A stretch of 64,000 bases of DNA from JANQOH01 sp965242575. GTDB taxonomy: Bacteria > Pseudomonadota > Alphaproteobacteria > UBA7887. Under the pieces are notes generated by a model, which searched no databases, was not told the DNA's origin, and saw only the letters and a list, made by a program, of their open reading frames with translations. Below, in pieces: positions 29,664 through 38,325 of the stretch (position 1 is the first letter of the stretch; each line of letters begins with the position of its first letter). Where the stretch lies: positions 1,178,001 through 1,242,000 of the forward strand of contig OZ251461.1 of the NCBI GenBank assembly GCA_965242575.1, in the 5' to 3' direction. The translations under genes and the position numbers were made by a program.

Positions 29664-30736
29664 GAGCGCCCCCTGGCGCGCGCCCCGCCGCCGGGGCGCG
29701 GGCCGCGGCGGCCGGCGGCGGCGGCCTTCCGCCCGCCGCGGCCGGCGCCGCGCGCCGCCAGCGCCGGCTTGTGGCCCGCCGTCTTGCGCATCAGCGCCCG
29801 CGTCGCCTCCACCAGCTCCGCCACCGCCGCCACGGAGGCGTCGAAGCGCTTTTGCTCCGTCCGGTTCAGCGCGATTTCGACCACCCGTTCGACGCCGCCG
29901 GCGCCGATCACCACCGGCACGCCGACGTAGAGGCCGTTGACGCCGTATTCGCCGGTCAGATACGCGGCGCAGGGCAGCACCCGCTTGCGGTCGCGGAGGA
30001 ACGCCTCCGCCATCTGGATCGCCGCCGACGCCGGGGCGTAGAACGCCGACCCGGTCTTGAGCAGGCCGACGATCTCGGCGCCGCCGCCGCGGGTGCGCCG
30101 GACGATCTCGTCCACCCGCTTTTTCGTCGTCCAGCCCATCTTCACCAGGTCCGGCAGCGGGATCCCCGCCACCGTCGAATAGCGCGCGAGCGGGACCATC
30201 GAATCGCCGTGGCCGCCGAGCACGAAGGCGGTCACGTCCTCCACCGAGACGTCGAACTCCTCGGCGAGGAAGTAGCGGAAGCGCGCCGAGTCGAGGATCC
30301 CCGCCATCCCCACCACCCGTTCGGGGGGCAGGTTCGCCGCCTCGCGCAGCGCCCACACCATGGCGTCGAGCGGATTGGTTATGCAGATGACGAAGGCGTC
30401 GGGGCAATGCTTGCGGATTCCGGCCCCGACCGCCTGCATGACCTTGCAATTGACCTCGAGCAGGTCGTCGCGGCTCATGCCGGGCTTGCGCGCGGCCCCG
30501 GCGGTGACGACGACCGCGTCCGCGCCCTTGATCGCGGCGTAGTTCGCGGCGCCGCTGAACCGCGCGTCGAAGCCCTCGACCGGCGACGATTCGGCGATGT
30601 CGAGGCTTTTGCCCTGCGGCAGCCCGTCGACCACGTCGAACAGGACGACGTCGCCCAGTCCCTTGAGGCCGGCGAGGTGGGCGAGCGTGCCGCCGATGTT
30701 TCCGGCGCCGACCAGCGCGATCTTGTGACGGGCCAC
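29660..30736 (-). CDS. mdh: Malate dehydrogenase (LDH-like type)
   Basis: 358 residues. NAD motif IALVGAGNIGGTLAHLAG, VVTAGAARKPGMSRDDLLEV, ITNPLDAMVWALREA, MAGILDSARFRYFLAEEF and catalytic GGHGDSMVPLARYS. This is the tetrameric alphaproteobacterial form. A C-terminal tail of about 35 Ala/Gly/Arg-rich residues is unusual and may be a poorly conserved extension. Start GTG 30736 with GAGGAGAGG upstream. First gene of the mdh-sucCDAB-lpdA operon. Confidence 0.95.
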
Positions 30737-30764
30737 GGGCCTCTCCTCGACGTGCGGGCCGCGC

Positions 30765-30793
30765 TACATAGCCCCCCCGGCCCCGCCCGGCAA
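30765..30793 (-). promoter_or_regulatory. Promoter of the mdh-suc-lpd operon
   Basis: Minus strand: TTGCCG (30793-30788), 17-base G-rich spacer, TATGTA (30770-30765). It is followed by a leader of about 25 bases with a GAGGAG ribosome site before mdh. Spacing is ideal for sigma70. Confidence 0.55.
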
Positions 30794-30831
30794 GCCTCGG
30801 TACCGCCCCCCGCCGGCGGCGCGCCCGGGGG

Positions 30832-33800
30832 CTACCAGCGGAGTCGGACGTCGAGGGCGATGCGGCGGTCGGGGGCGCCGGTCCGGGTTTCGCGCAGCGA
30901 CGTCGCGAGGGCCAGGTCGAGCGCCTCGGCGAGGGCGAGGCGGCCGCCGACGCGCCATTCGCGCGAGCGGTCGCCGGTGAGCGCGAAGCCCGCCAGCGGC
31001 GTCGCAACGCCGCCCAGCGCGCGCAAGCCGTAGCCCGCCTCGGCGTCGAGGCGGCCCCCGGCCCTCTGCGACGTATCCGCGCGCGCCGCGTCGGCGCTCC
31101 ACAGCCGCGCGAGGCCGCTATCGGCTGCGCCCCACGACGGAGACAGCGCCAGAGACAGCCCCAGGCCGCCGGAGCCCGGCGCAACCCGCAGCGCGCCGCC
31201 GACGCCCCATTCCTCCGCATCGCCGCCATGCGCCAGCAACGCACGGCCGCGCGCCTCCAGCGTCAACGGCGAAGACGGAGCCGACCACGCCGCGCCGCCG
31301 CCCAACTCCACGCCCGCGCCCGCCGCGCCGTCGCCGCCGTCCCAACGCAACCCCGCCTCAAGCGACGGAGTCAGCGACCCGCCGTTCGCGAACGCGATGA
31401 CGTAGCGCCCCTCCGCCGCAACCCGCAGCCGGAACGTCCGCGCCGACAGCCCCGCGATGAGATCGCCGCCGCCGTCGAGCGCGAAGCGCGCCGCCTGCGC
31501 CTCTCCCTTCACATCCACCGCCGCAGCACCCCGCGACAGCGCCCGCGTCCGCGCGCCGATGGCCGCGGCGGTCAACGTCGCCGACGAATCCGCCGCGCCC
31601 GCCTCGGCGTCGGCGATCTCCACATCGCCGCGCCCGTGCGACAGCGCAGCCCACGCCCGAGACCCATCGCCCGCAAGCCACCCCACATAGGGCTGGACGC
31701 TCGCCATGCTCACCTCGTGGCGGCCCTTCACCGACTCCGCGCCGCCGGAATCGACGTAGTCGACGTCGCTCTCAGACCACGACGCCGACACGCCGCCGAG
31801 GACGCGCCCGCCCGAACCGTCCGGAGCCGTCCGCGCGTCGGCGCCGGCGTGCAGCGCCGTGACCTCGCCCTCCCACGACAGCGCCCCGTCGTCGAGGGAC
31901 AGCGACCGCCGGTCGCCCGAACCCCACAGCGCCGCGTCGGGGCCGTCCCCCGCAGCGCCGCCCGACAGGCCCAACGCGAACGCCGAACCCGGAAGAAGCG
32001 CACGCCACCCCGCCCCAAGCGGCGCCGGGGAGTCCTCGGGCAGGCCGTAAGGCCGCGGGTCGTGGAAGAGTGCGGGCCCGCGCGCGCGGGCCGCAGACGC
32101 GCCGCCCGGAGCGCCCAGCCGGCCCGCCAGCCACGACAGCGCGTCCGCAGCCCACGCCGCGGCGTCGGCGTCCGCCCCGCCGTCGTAGCCCGCAGGCGCG
32201 CCGTCGCCGAAACGCCGCGCCACCGCGGACGCCGCGCCGTCCCACATAGCCCGCGACACTTCCGGCAGGATCGACCGGTTGACCGCGGCAAGCCGCGTCC
32301 GCGCGTCCGACCGGTCGGCCACCGCCGGCGCGCCGGCGCGCCAGCCCACCGCGAAGGGCGAGAACTCGGTAATCCCCGCCGCGCACACGCGCTCTTCCGC
32401 CTCGTCCAGCCGCGCCCCCGCGACCTCGACCCATGCGGTCCCGTCATGGCGCAGCAGCGTCAACGCGCGACCGCCCGACGCCGCCCGCAACTCCGCAGGC
32501 GCCGGCAGGCACAGTTCCAGCCCCGCAGACGGCGCGCCCGTAACCGAGACGTCCACCGCCACTTGCGCCGCGCCGGCGCCGAAGGCGAAGACGCCGGGCG
32601 CCAGCGACACTTCGTCCGAAACCGGGCGCAGCGTCACCGACAGGTCCGCCGCCAGCGCCGCCGGAGGAACGATCTCGACGCCGGGCGGAACCCCGGCCTC
32701 GGTGCGGACCTCCACCCGATGCCCGCCCACCATGTAAACGGCCGGGTCGCCCGCCGCGGGCGCGCGCACCCGCGTATCGCCGGGCTCCGACACCATCGCC
32801 GTCACGACCGCCATTTCGCCGTCCAGGCCGCCGCCGCTCGCCGTGTGCGTGAGCTGCGCCGTGTCGGCGTAGTCGTCGTCGTCCGCCGCCGCCGTCACCG
32901 TCACGGTTTGCGGCGCGCTCCAGTTCGACGCGTCGAACGACAACTCCGCCGGCGACGCCGTCACGTCGGAGTCGTCGCTGGAGATCGTCACCGTCACCGC
33001 CCCGGTCGGAGCCGCGCCCAGGTTCAGGGTGTAGGTCGCGCCCTCCGCGCCCGTCGCGACCTCCAGCTCCGTCGCCGAGAGGACCAGTTTCTCCGTCGAT
33101 GGCGGGGGCGGAGGCGGCGCGTCGTCGTTCACTATCGTCCCGACGCCGATGGCGGTCGCGGCGATCACTCCGTCCGCGTTGCGGATGGGCGTCCCGGACG
33201 GAGTCGGGCTGTCGATCAGCACCCGCACCGTCTCGCTGGGCTCGATCGCCGAATCCCCTCGCACCTCCACCGCGACGGTCTTGCTCGTCTCGCCGGCGGC
33301 GAAGGTCAGCGTCCCGCCCGTAATCGCCGCGTAGTCCGCCACGGGGGTCGCCGTGCCGCCGCCCGCCCAGGCCCAGTCCACCGTCACCTGTCCCGTGCTC
33401 GCCGGCTCAAGCCTCACCGTGAACGCCAGTCTCGTGGTCCCGGAGTTCCCCTCCGCCACGCGCGGCGAATCGATCGTCAGCGTCGGCCTGTCGTCGTCGA
33501 CGATGGTCCCCGTCCCGCGCCCCATCCCCGTCGCGATGACGAACCCGGACGGACCGGGGAACCTCAACGTCATCGTGAAGGTCTCGTCCTCCTCCATGGC
33601 GCCGTCGCCCGTCACCGTTATGGGGACGGTCTTGCGCGTCTCGCCCGGCGCGAAGACCAGCCGTCCGGACGTCCCCGCGTAGTCCGGTCCCTGTTGCGCC
33701 GTGTCGCCCATCCTGCCGGTTTCGTAGCGTACCGTCGCCTGCGCCGACGCGGCCGGGGACAGGGTCACGACAAAGTCCAGCGTCGTCGAGCCGCTATCGC

Positions 33801-35007
33801 CCTCCACCACGCGCGGCGAGGAGATCGCGAAGAGCGCCGTGTCGTCGTCGTCCACCGACACCGTCACGCTGGAGATGGCGAGCCCCGCCGTGTAGCCGGA
33901 GTCCGGGCAGGGCGCGGTCACCGTGTGGCGGACCGTCGCCGTCTCGTCCACGGTGTTGTCGTCGTCCTCCACGGCGGTCGCCGTCACCGTTTGCGGCGTG
34001 CTCCAGTTCGCGGTGGTGAAGGTGAGCGTGGCCGGAGACACCGTGACCGCCGGGTCGTCGCTGGTAATCCCTATCGTCACCCCGGCGGCGCAAGAGGCGC
34101 CCGGATCCGTGTCCACGTCCACGGTCCAGAAGCCCGAGTCCCCCTCCGCCACCGCGACGGAGAGCGCGCCGGCGGTAATCCCGGGGCCCGCGTCCAGAGT
34201 CGAAACCGGCGCCACGTTCACCGCCGCGGCGGTCAGGTCCGTGCCGCCCGTATGGGCGGCCGCCAGCACCCGCACCGCCAGGTCGGCGGCGGCGGTTATG
34301 TCGGCCGTCGACGCGAGCGTCAGGGTCGCCGACGTATCGCCGCTGGACACGGTCGCCACGCTGTTTATCGACACGCCGGTCATCGTCGTCACGAGTTCGA
34401 AACTCGACGCCGTCACCCCGCTGCCGAAGGTCACGCCGGTCAGCGCCACGGTAACGGTGGCGCCGTTGAGGTTGTTCTCGTTCAGGAGCGCCGGAGACGT
34501 GGACGAAATCGACGCGACGCTGCCGATGACCTTGTGGCGGTACTGGGAGGGCAGGGCGGCGTTGTTGCGGTTGATGGTGCGAGGAGGGAGAAATCCGGTC
34601 GTCCAGCTGCTGCCCACGATGGAGTCGGCCGGGATGCCTATGCCGTCGGTGTCGAAGTCGTCAGCGGTCACCGTGTAGGAGAAGTTCACCGTGGTGATTC
34701 CCGCGGAATGGGAGGTGGTGCTGCCCGCCCGGCGTTCGACGCCGCCGATGTCGAGCTTCATCTGGGCAGTGTGGGTGGCGCCGGTGGTTATCGACGCGGT
34801 GACGATCCGGGTGGTGATCGCCTCTCCGGCGACGTAGTACTCCCCGTTGGCCGGCGTCGAGGTGATGGACACCGTCTGCGCCGCCGCCGGCGCGGCGGAC
34901 AGGGCGAGGAGCGGCGCGGCGAGAACGGCGCACAGCCGCGCCGCGCGCACGAAACGACTCCGGCCCGTCACGTCTGGCGCGGGGGGGGGGGGGGGGGGGA
35001 ACGCCAT
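30832..35007 (-). CDS. Large Calx-beta autotransporter-like outer-membrane protein with poly-C start
   Basis: About 1390 residues. Two ATGs (35013, 35007) are possible; 35007 has better spacing from GAGG. Codons 3-9 consist of a C19 tract (Phe then six Pro). A signal peptide follows (LCAVLAAPLLALSAAPAAAQ). Then comes a beta-rich passenger with Calx-beta-like units near residues 390 and 510 (SPRVVEGDSG, SPRVAEGNSG) and two SPA-LTF-NWS-PQTVTVTA repeats. The last 350 or so residues are an autotransporter beta-barrel ending in LDVRLRW with a terminal Trp. A surface-exposed adhesin-like role is inferred. A change in the tract would shift the frame before the signal peptide; GTG 34971 just downstream is an alternative start. 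Confidence 0.82.
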   Translation of the reverse strand: MAFPPPPPPAPDVTGRSRFVRAARLCAVLAAPLLALSAAPAAAQTVSITSTPANGEYYVAGEAITTRIVTASITTGATHTAQMKLDIGGVERRAGSTTSHSAGITTVNFSYTVTADDFDTDGIGIPADSIVGSSWTTGFLPPRTINRNNAALPSQYRHKVIGSVASISSTSPALLNENNLNGATVTVALTGVTFGSGVTASSFELVTTMTGVSINSVATVSSGDTSATLTLASTADITAAADLAVRVLAAAHTGGTDLTAAAVNVAPVSTLDAGPGITAGALSVAVAEGDSGFWTVDVDTDPGASCAAGVTIGITSDDPAVTVSPATLTFTTANWSTPQTVTATAVEDDDNTVDETATVRHTVTAPCPDSGYTAGLAISSVTVSVDDDDTALFAISSPRVVEGDSGSTTLDFVVTLSPAASAQATVRYETGRMGDTAQQGPDYAGTSGRLVFAPGETRKTVPITVTGDGAMEEDETFTMTLRFPGPSGFVIATGMGRGTGTIVDDDRPTLTIDSPRVAEGNSGTTRLAFTVRLEPASTGQVTVDWAWAGGGTATPVADYAAITGGTLTFAAGETSKTVAVEVRGDSAIEPSETVRVLIDSPTPSGTPIRNADGVIAATAIGVGTIVNDDAPPPPPPSTEKLVLSATELEVATGAEGATYTLNLGAAPTGAVTVTISSDDSDVTASPAELSFDASNWSAPQTVTVTAAADDDDYADTAQLTHTASGGGLDGEMAVVTAMVSEPGDTRVRAPAAGDPAVYMVGGHRVEVRTEAGVPPGVEIVPPAALAADLSVTLRPVSDEVSLAPGVFAFGAGAAQVAVDVSVTGAPSAGLELCLPAPAELRAASGGRALTLLRHDGTAWVEVAGARLDEAEERVCAAGITEFSPFAVGWRAGAPAVADRSDARTRLAAVNRSILPEVSRAMWDGAASAVARRFGDGAPAGYDGGADADAAAWAADALSWLAGRLGAPGGASAARARGPALFHDPRPYGLPEDSPAPLGAGWRALLPGSAFALGLSGGAAGDGPDAALWGSGDRRSLSLDDGALSWEGEVTALHAGADARTAPDGSGGRVLGGVSASWSESDVDYVDSGGAESVKGRHEVSMASVQPYVGWLAGDGSRAWAALSHGRGDVEIADAEAGAADSSATLTAAAIGARTRALSRGAAAVDVKGEAQAARFALDGGGDLIAGLSARTFRLRVAAEGRYVIAFANGGSLTPSLEAGLRWDGGDGAAGAGVELGGGAAWSAPSSPLTLEARGRALLAHGGDAEEWGVGGALRVAPGSGGLGLSLALSPSWGAADSGLARLWSADAARADTSQRAGGRLDAEAGYGLRALGGVATPLAGFALTGDRSREWRVGGRLALAEALDLALATSLRETRTGAPDRRIALDVRLRW
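34981..34999. repeat. 19-base G/C homopolymer in the autotransporter start
   Basis: G19 on the plus strand, C19 in the coding strand, lying between the start codons (35013/35007) and the signal peptide. At 19 bases the downstream frame is in phase. Gain or loss of one base would truncate the protein. Longest homopolymer in the window. Confidence 0.85.
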
Positions 35008-35037
35008 CGCCATGCCCTCGACTCGCAGATTCCCGCC

Positions 35038-35066
35038 CCCATACCGCATCGCCGGGGCGATGGCAA
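35038..35066 (-). promoter_or_regulatory. Promoter of the autotransporter gene
   Basis: Minus strand: TTGCCA (35066-35061), 17-base spacer, TATGGG (35043-35038). About 25-35 bases upstream of the two candidate ATGs, with GAGTCGAGGG as ribosome site. Confidence 0.5.
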
Positions 35067-35090
35067 GCGCAGCGGCGCGCCTCCCGGAGA

Positions 35091-35807
35091 TCAGTTCGCG
35101 AGCGCCCGCGACAGGCCGGCGTCGACGGCGCCGGTGACGGGAAGCCCGGCGTCCCTTTGAAAACGGCGGATCGCCGACCGCGTGGCCGGGCCGGCGATCC
35201 CGTCCACCGCGCCGGCGTAATAGCCGCGCGCCGCCAGCAATCGCTGGACCTCCGCGGTCGAGGGGGGCCGCGCCGCCTCGGCGGACCGGAGCCGGTCGAT
35301 GGTCGCGCGGTCCGCGCGCCCGGTCTCCGGCAGTCCGGAGTCCCGCTGGAAGCGGCGGAGCGCCGCCCGGGTCGCCGGGCCGGCGACCCCGTCCACCGCG
35401 CTCGTGTAATAGCCGCGCGCCGCCAGCAGGCCCTGGACCTCCACGGTCGACGCCGGGCGCGTCCGGGCCGGGCCGGAGAATTCGAGATGGTCGAGCAGTT
35501 CGCGGCTCGCGCGCCCGGTTTCGCGCAGGCCCGAATCCTTCTGGTAGGCGCGGATGGCGGCGCGGGTGCGCGGCCCCTCGGCGCCGTCGACGCCGCCCGG
35601 GTCGTAGCCGCGCGCCGCCAGCGCGCGCTGGATCCCGCGCACGTAGGCGCGGCCCATCGCCTGCGACATCTCGTCGACGGTGGTTTCGTAGTCGTAGGGG
35701 CCGGGGACGTAAGGCCCGCCCGCCGCCTGGGCGTTGGCGTCGCCGCCCCGTCCCGCCGCCGCGGCGAGCGCCGCCGCCGCCAGCAGCGGGAGCGCGCGCG
35801 CCCTCAA
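35091..35807 (-). CDS. Secreted protein with three peptidoglycan-binding (PG_binding_1) repeats
   Basis: 238 residues from TTG 35807. A signal peptide (LPLLAAAALAAAAGRGGDAN) leads to three PG_binding_1 units: LAARGYDPGGVDGAEGPRTR, LLAARGYYTSAVDGVAGPAT and LLAARGYYAGAVDGIAGPAT, each followed by an RxFQ/YQxDSGL-type helix. It has no catalytic domain, so it probably tethers to peptidoglycan in the periplasm. The start overlaps the SDR stop (TTGA). Confidence 0.82.
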   Translation of the reverse strand: MRARALPLLAAAALAAAAGRGGDANAQAAGGPYVPGPYDYETTVDEMSQAMGRAYVRGIQRALAARGYDPGGVDGAEGPRTRAAIRAYQKDSGLRETGRASRELLDHLEFSGPARTRPASTVEVQGLLAARGYYTSAVDGVAGPATRAALRRFQRDSGLPETGRADRATIDRLRSAEAARPPSTAEVQRLLAARGYYAGAVDGIAGPATRSAIRRFQRDAGLPVTGAVDAGLSRALAN

Positions 35808-36586
35808 ACCGCCAGCCAGCCGCAATCGACCGGCAGCAGGATCCCCGTGACCGCCGAGGAGGCGGGCGAGGACAGGTAGAGGATCGCGCCGGCCATCTCC
35901 TCCGGCCGGGCGAAGCGGCCCATCGGCGTCCGGTCCTCGAGCCAGGCGCGCACCTCGGGGTCGCGGCGCAGCGGGACGGTCAGGTCGGTCTCGGTGTAGG
36001 TCGGGGCGATGGCGTTGACGCGGACCCCGCGCCGCCCCCATTCCGCCGCCAGCGAGCGGGTCATGTTGACCAGCGCGCCCTTGGTCGCGTGGTAGGGCAG
36101 GTTGGGGTGGTAGCCGCCGCCGGTCGCGCCCATGATCGAGGCGATGTTGACGATAGCCCCGCTTCCGGCCGCCAGCATATGGCGCGCCGCCGCGCGGGCG
36201 CACAGGAAGACCGACGTCTGGTTGACCTTGACGATGAAATCCCACGTCTCGGTGGGCATCGACTCGGCGGGGGCGCGGCGCGCCGTCCCGGCGTTGTTGA
36301 CCAATATGTCGACGCCGCCAAACGAATCGGCGATCTCGCCGAAGACGCGCTCGACCCGGTCCTCCTCGCTCGCGTCGCAGGTCCAGGCGCGCGCGGCGGC
36401 GCCGATTTCCTCCGCCGTCCGCGCCGCCGATTCGCCGTCGATGTCGAGCACGGCGACCCGCGCGCCGGCCTCGGCGAGCGCCCGGCAGGCGACCCGGCCG
36501 ATCCCCCTGCCGCCGCCGGTCACGACGGCGCTTCGCCCGTCGACGCGGAATTGCGCCAGGACCGAAAAGCCGCCGCCTTCGCCCAT
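35804..36586 (-). CDS. SDR-family oxidoreductase
   Basis: 260 residues. Classical short-chain dehydrogenase: VVTGGGRGIGRVACRALAEA, LVNNAGTARRAP, NIASIMGATGGGYHPNLPYH with the catalytic Ser and Tyr, then ATKGALV with the Lys, and RVNAIAPTYTETDL. NAD(P)-dependent; substrate unknown, possibly a sugar or hydroxy acid given the adjacent RraA-like aldolase. Start ATG 36586; 17 bases after the RraA-like gene on the same strand. Confidence 0.9.
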   Translation of the reverse strand: MGEGGGFSVLAQFRVDGRSAVVTGGGRGIGRVACRALAEAGARVAVLDIDGESAARTAEEIGAAARAWTCDASEEDRVERVFGEIADSFGGVDILVNNAGTARRAPAESMPTETWDFIVKVNQTSVFLCARAAARHMLAAGSGAIVNIASIMGATGGGYHPNLPYHATKGALVNMTRSLAAEWGRRGVRVNAIAPTYTETDLTVPLRRDPEVRAWLEDRTPMGRFARPEEMAGAILYLSSPASSAVTGILLPVDCGWLAV

Positions 36587-36603
36587 CGCCGCCGCCCGCC
36601 GGC

Positions 36604-37254
36604 TCAGAACTTGCCGAACTTCAGATACGCCTCGCGCGGGTCCATGCCCGAGAGGATCGCGCCGCGCACCTCGTTTTCGGCGCCTGCGGCCTCCTCCGCC
36701 CGGGCGACCGCCTCCTCCGCCCGCGCTTCGGGGACGACGACCACGCCGTCGCCGTCGGCGATGAGGTAGTCGCCGGTGGCGACGTCGACGCCGCCTATGC
36801 GCACCGACGTCCCCATCTCGTCGACGCGCCAGCGCCCGGCGATGTCGGCCGGCGTCGCGAATTTGCAATAGACCGGGAAGCCCAGCTTCGCGATGAAGTC
36901 CGCGTCGCGGGTCCCGCCGTCGACGACATAGCCGCGCACGCCGCGCGATTTCAGCGTCTCCGCCGACAATTCGCCCATCAGCGCGATGCCGTCGTCGTTG
37001 GCCTGGCAGACGACGACATGGTCCGCCGGCGCGGCGGAGAGGAATTCGGTCCACTTCCGCAGGCTGGCGTCGCGGCCGATCGACGGCGTGCGGACTCCGC
37101 TCAGCGTCCACACCCGCCCCGCCAGCGGCGGGCCGGGCGCGAGCGCGCGGATGGCCGGCGGCAGGACCCGGTCGGGCAGGCCCATGCCGGCCAGCGTGTC
37201 GTGGACGACGCCGGTGTAGAGCTTCTCCAGCCGGGCCGTCAGGCCGCCGCTCAT
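36604..37254 (-). CDS. RraA-like protein, second paralogue
   Basis: 216 residues. GELSAETLKSRGVRGYVVDG followed by GTRD gives the RraA/HMG-aldolase active-site Arg-Asp, and DYLIADGDGVVVVPEA closes the fold. Probably a class II aldolase or oxaloacetate-decarboxylase-like enzyme acting with the neighbouring SDR. It shares the family fold with the gene at 782-1519 but differs in most loops. Confidence 0.85.
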   Translation of the reverse strand: MSGGLTARLEKLYTGVVHDTLAGMGLPDRVLPPAIRALAPGPPLAGRVWTLSGVRTPSIGRDASLRKWTEFLSAAPADHVVVCQANDDGIALMGELSAETLKSRGVRGYVVDGGTRDADFIAKLGFPVYCKFATPADIAGRWRVDEMGTSVRIGGVDVATGDYLIADGDGVVVVPEARAEEAVARAEEAAGAENEVRGAILSGMDPREAYLKFGKF

Positions 37255-37276
37255 GACGGGGCGTCCGCGCCGCGCG

Positions 37277-37405
37277 TCAGGTGAGGAAGACCGCCATCAG
37301 CGCAAGGGCGGCGACGACGACCGCGGTCGAGCCGGCGGCCAGTTTGACGAACCGGCCCCACATCAGCCGGTTCTCCTCGAGATGCGCGTCGGAATCGTAA
37401 CTCAT
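37277..37405 (-). CDS. aa3-type cytochrome c oxidase subunit IV-like small protein
   Basis: 42 residues: a short polar N-terminus (MSYDSDAHLEENRLMWGRF) then one membrane helix (VKLAAGSTAVVVAALALMAVF). This matches the bacterial aa3-type oxidase subunit IV family, a single-helix accessory of cytochrome c oxidase. GGGGGGAG sits four bases before the ATG. It is followed on the same strand by the RraA-like, SDR and peptidoglycan-binding genes. No other oxidase subunits are nearby. Confidence 0.7.
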   Translation of the reverse strand: MSYDSDAHLEENRLMWGRFVKLAAGSTAVVVAALALMAVFLT

Positions 37406-37447
37406 CGGCTCCCCCCGGACCTTCGCCCGCTATCGAACGCAGCCGCT

Positions 37448-37476
37448 ACGTTAACCGGGCGCGCTGCCGACGGCAA
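37448..37476 (-). promoter_or_regulatory. Promoter upstream of the subunit IV-like gene
   Basis: Minus strand: TTGCCG (37476-37471), 17-base spacer, TAACGT (37453-37448), about 40 bases before ATG 37405. It could drive the four-gene run down to 35091. Confidence 0.45.
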
Positions 37477-37552
37477 GGCGCCGGCGTTGACCGGGGCGGA
37501 GGCGTATGGAACCCTCGGCGGCGCGGAGCGCGAACGACGAAAGGACGGGACG

Positions 37553-38323
37553 ATGCGACTGGAGAACAAGATCGCCTTGATCAGCGCGGCGGCGTCGGGC
37601 ATGGGCCGCGCCGGCGCGCTGCTGTTCGCCCGCGAGGGCGCGAAGGTGGCGGCGGTCGACATCGACCGCGCCGGCGCCGAGGCGGTCGCAGGCGAGATCC
37701 GCGCGGCGGGCGGCGAGGCCGCGGCGATCGCCGCCGACCTCTCCCGCGATGACGAATCGCGGCGAGTCGTCGACGCGGCCACCGACGCCTTCGGCGGCCT
37801 CGACGTGTTGTGGAACCACGTAGGCCACCCCGGCCCCGGCCGCGTCGAAGGCGTCGACATGGACGATTACGCGCTGGCCATGGACCTCAACATCCGCAGC
37901 GTGCTGGTGACGACAGCGCATGCGCTGCCGGCGCTGCGCGCGCGCGGCGGCGGGGCGGTCCTGTTCACCGCGTCGATCGCCGGGCTGGCGGGGTCGCCGT
38001 TCAGCCCCATCTATTCGGCGGCCAAATTCGGCGTCGTCGGGCTGATGCAGTCGATGGCGTGCCGCTACGGGCCGGAGGGGATCCGGGTCAACGCGGTCTG
38101 CCCGGCGCCCATCGACACGCCGATGCTGGAGACCTTCATGCTGCGGCCCGACAGCCAGGGCGACCGCGAGGCCAACCGCGAGCGCATGAAGGGCGCGATC
38201 CCGCTCGGGCGCACCGGCAGGCCGGAGGAAGTGGCCAACGCGGCGCTGTTCCTCTGTTCGGACGAGGCTTCGTTCGTCAACGGCGTGGCGCTGCCGGTCG
38301 ACGGCGGCTACCTGGCGCGCTGA
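37553..38323 (+). CDS. SDR-family oxidoreductase with altered cofactor motif
   Basis: 256 residues. Catalytic FTASIAGLAGSPFSPIYSAA then KFGVVGL gives Ser-Tyr-Lys, and RVNAVCPAPIDTPML is typical. The usual TGxxxGxG cofactor loop reads SAAASGMGRAG, and NNAG reads NHVG, so the start of the Rossmann loop is altered. Substrate unknown. An ATG with AAGGACGGGACG upstream is used; the extended frame upstream is non-coding. Confidence 0.87.
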   Translation: MRLENKIALISAAASGMGRAGALLFAREGAKVAAVDIDRAGAEAVAGEIRAAGGEAAAIAADLSRDDESRRVVDAATDAFGGLDVLWNHVGHPGPGRVEGVDMDDYALAMDLNIRSVLVTTAHALPALRARGGGAVLFTASIAGLAGSPFSPIYSAAKFGVVGLMQSMACRYGPEGIRVNAVCPAPIDTPMLETFMLRPDSQGDREANRERMKGAIPLGRTGRPEEVANAALFLCSDEASFVNGVALPVDGGYLAR

Positions 38324-38325
38324 CC

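Noticed and set aside
30771..30840. GC-rich inverted sequence after the autotransporter stop as a terminator
   Set aside because: Pairing is only about six bases around a long loop and overlaps the mdh promoter region, so support is too weak.
31228..35160. 1310-residue plus-strand open frame opposite the autotransporter
   Set aside because: Arg/His-rich antisense frame; the minus strand has signal peptide, Calx-beta units and barrel. The length is a by-product of high G+C.
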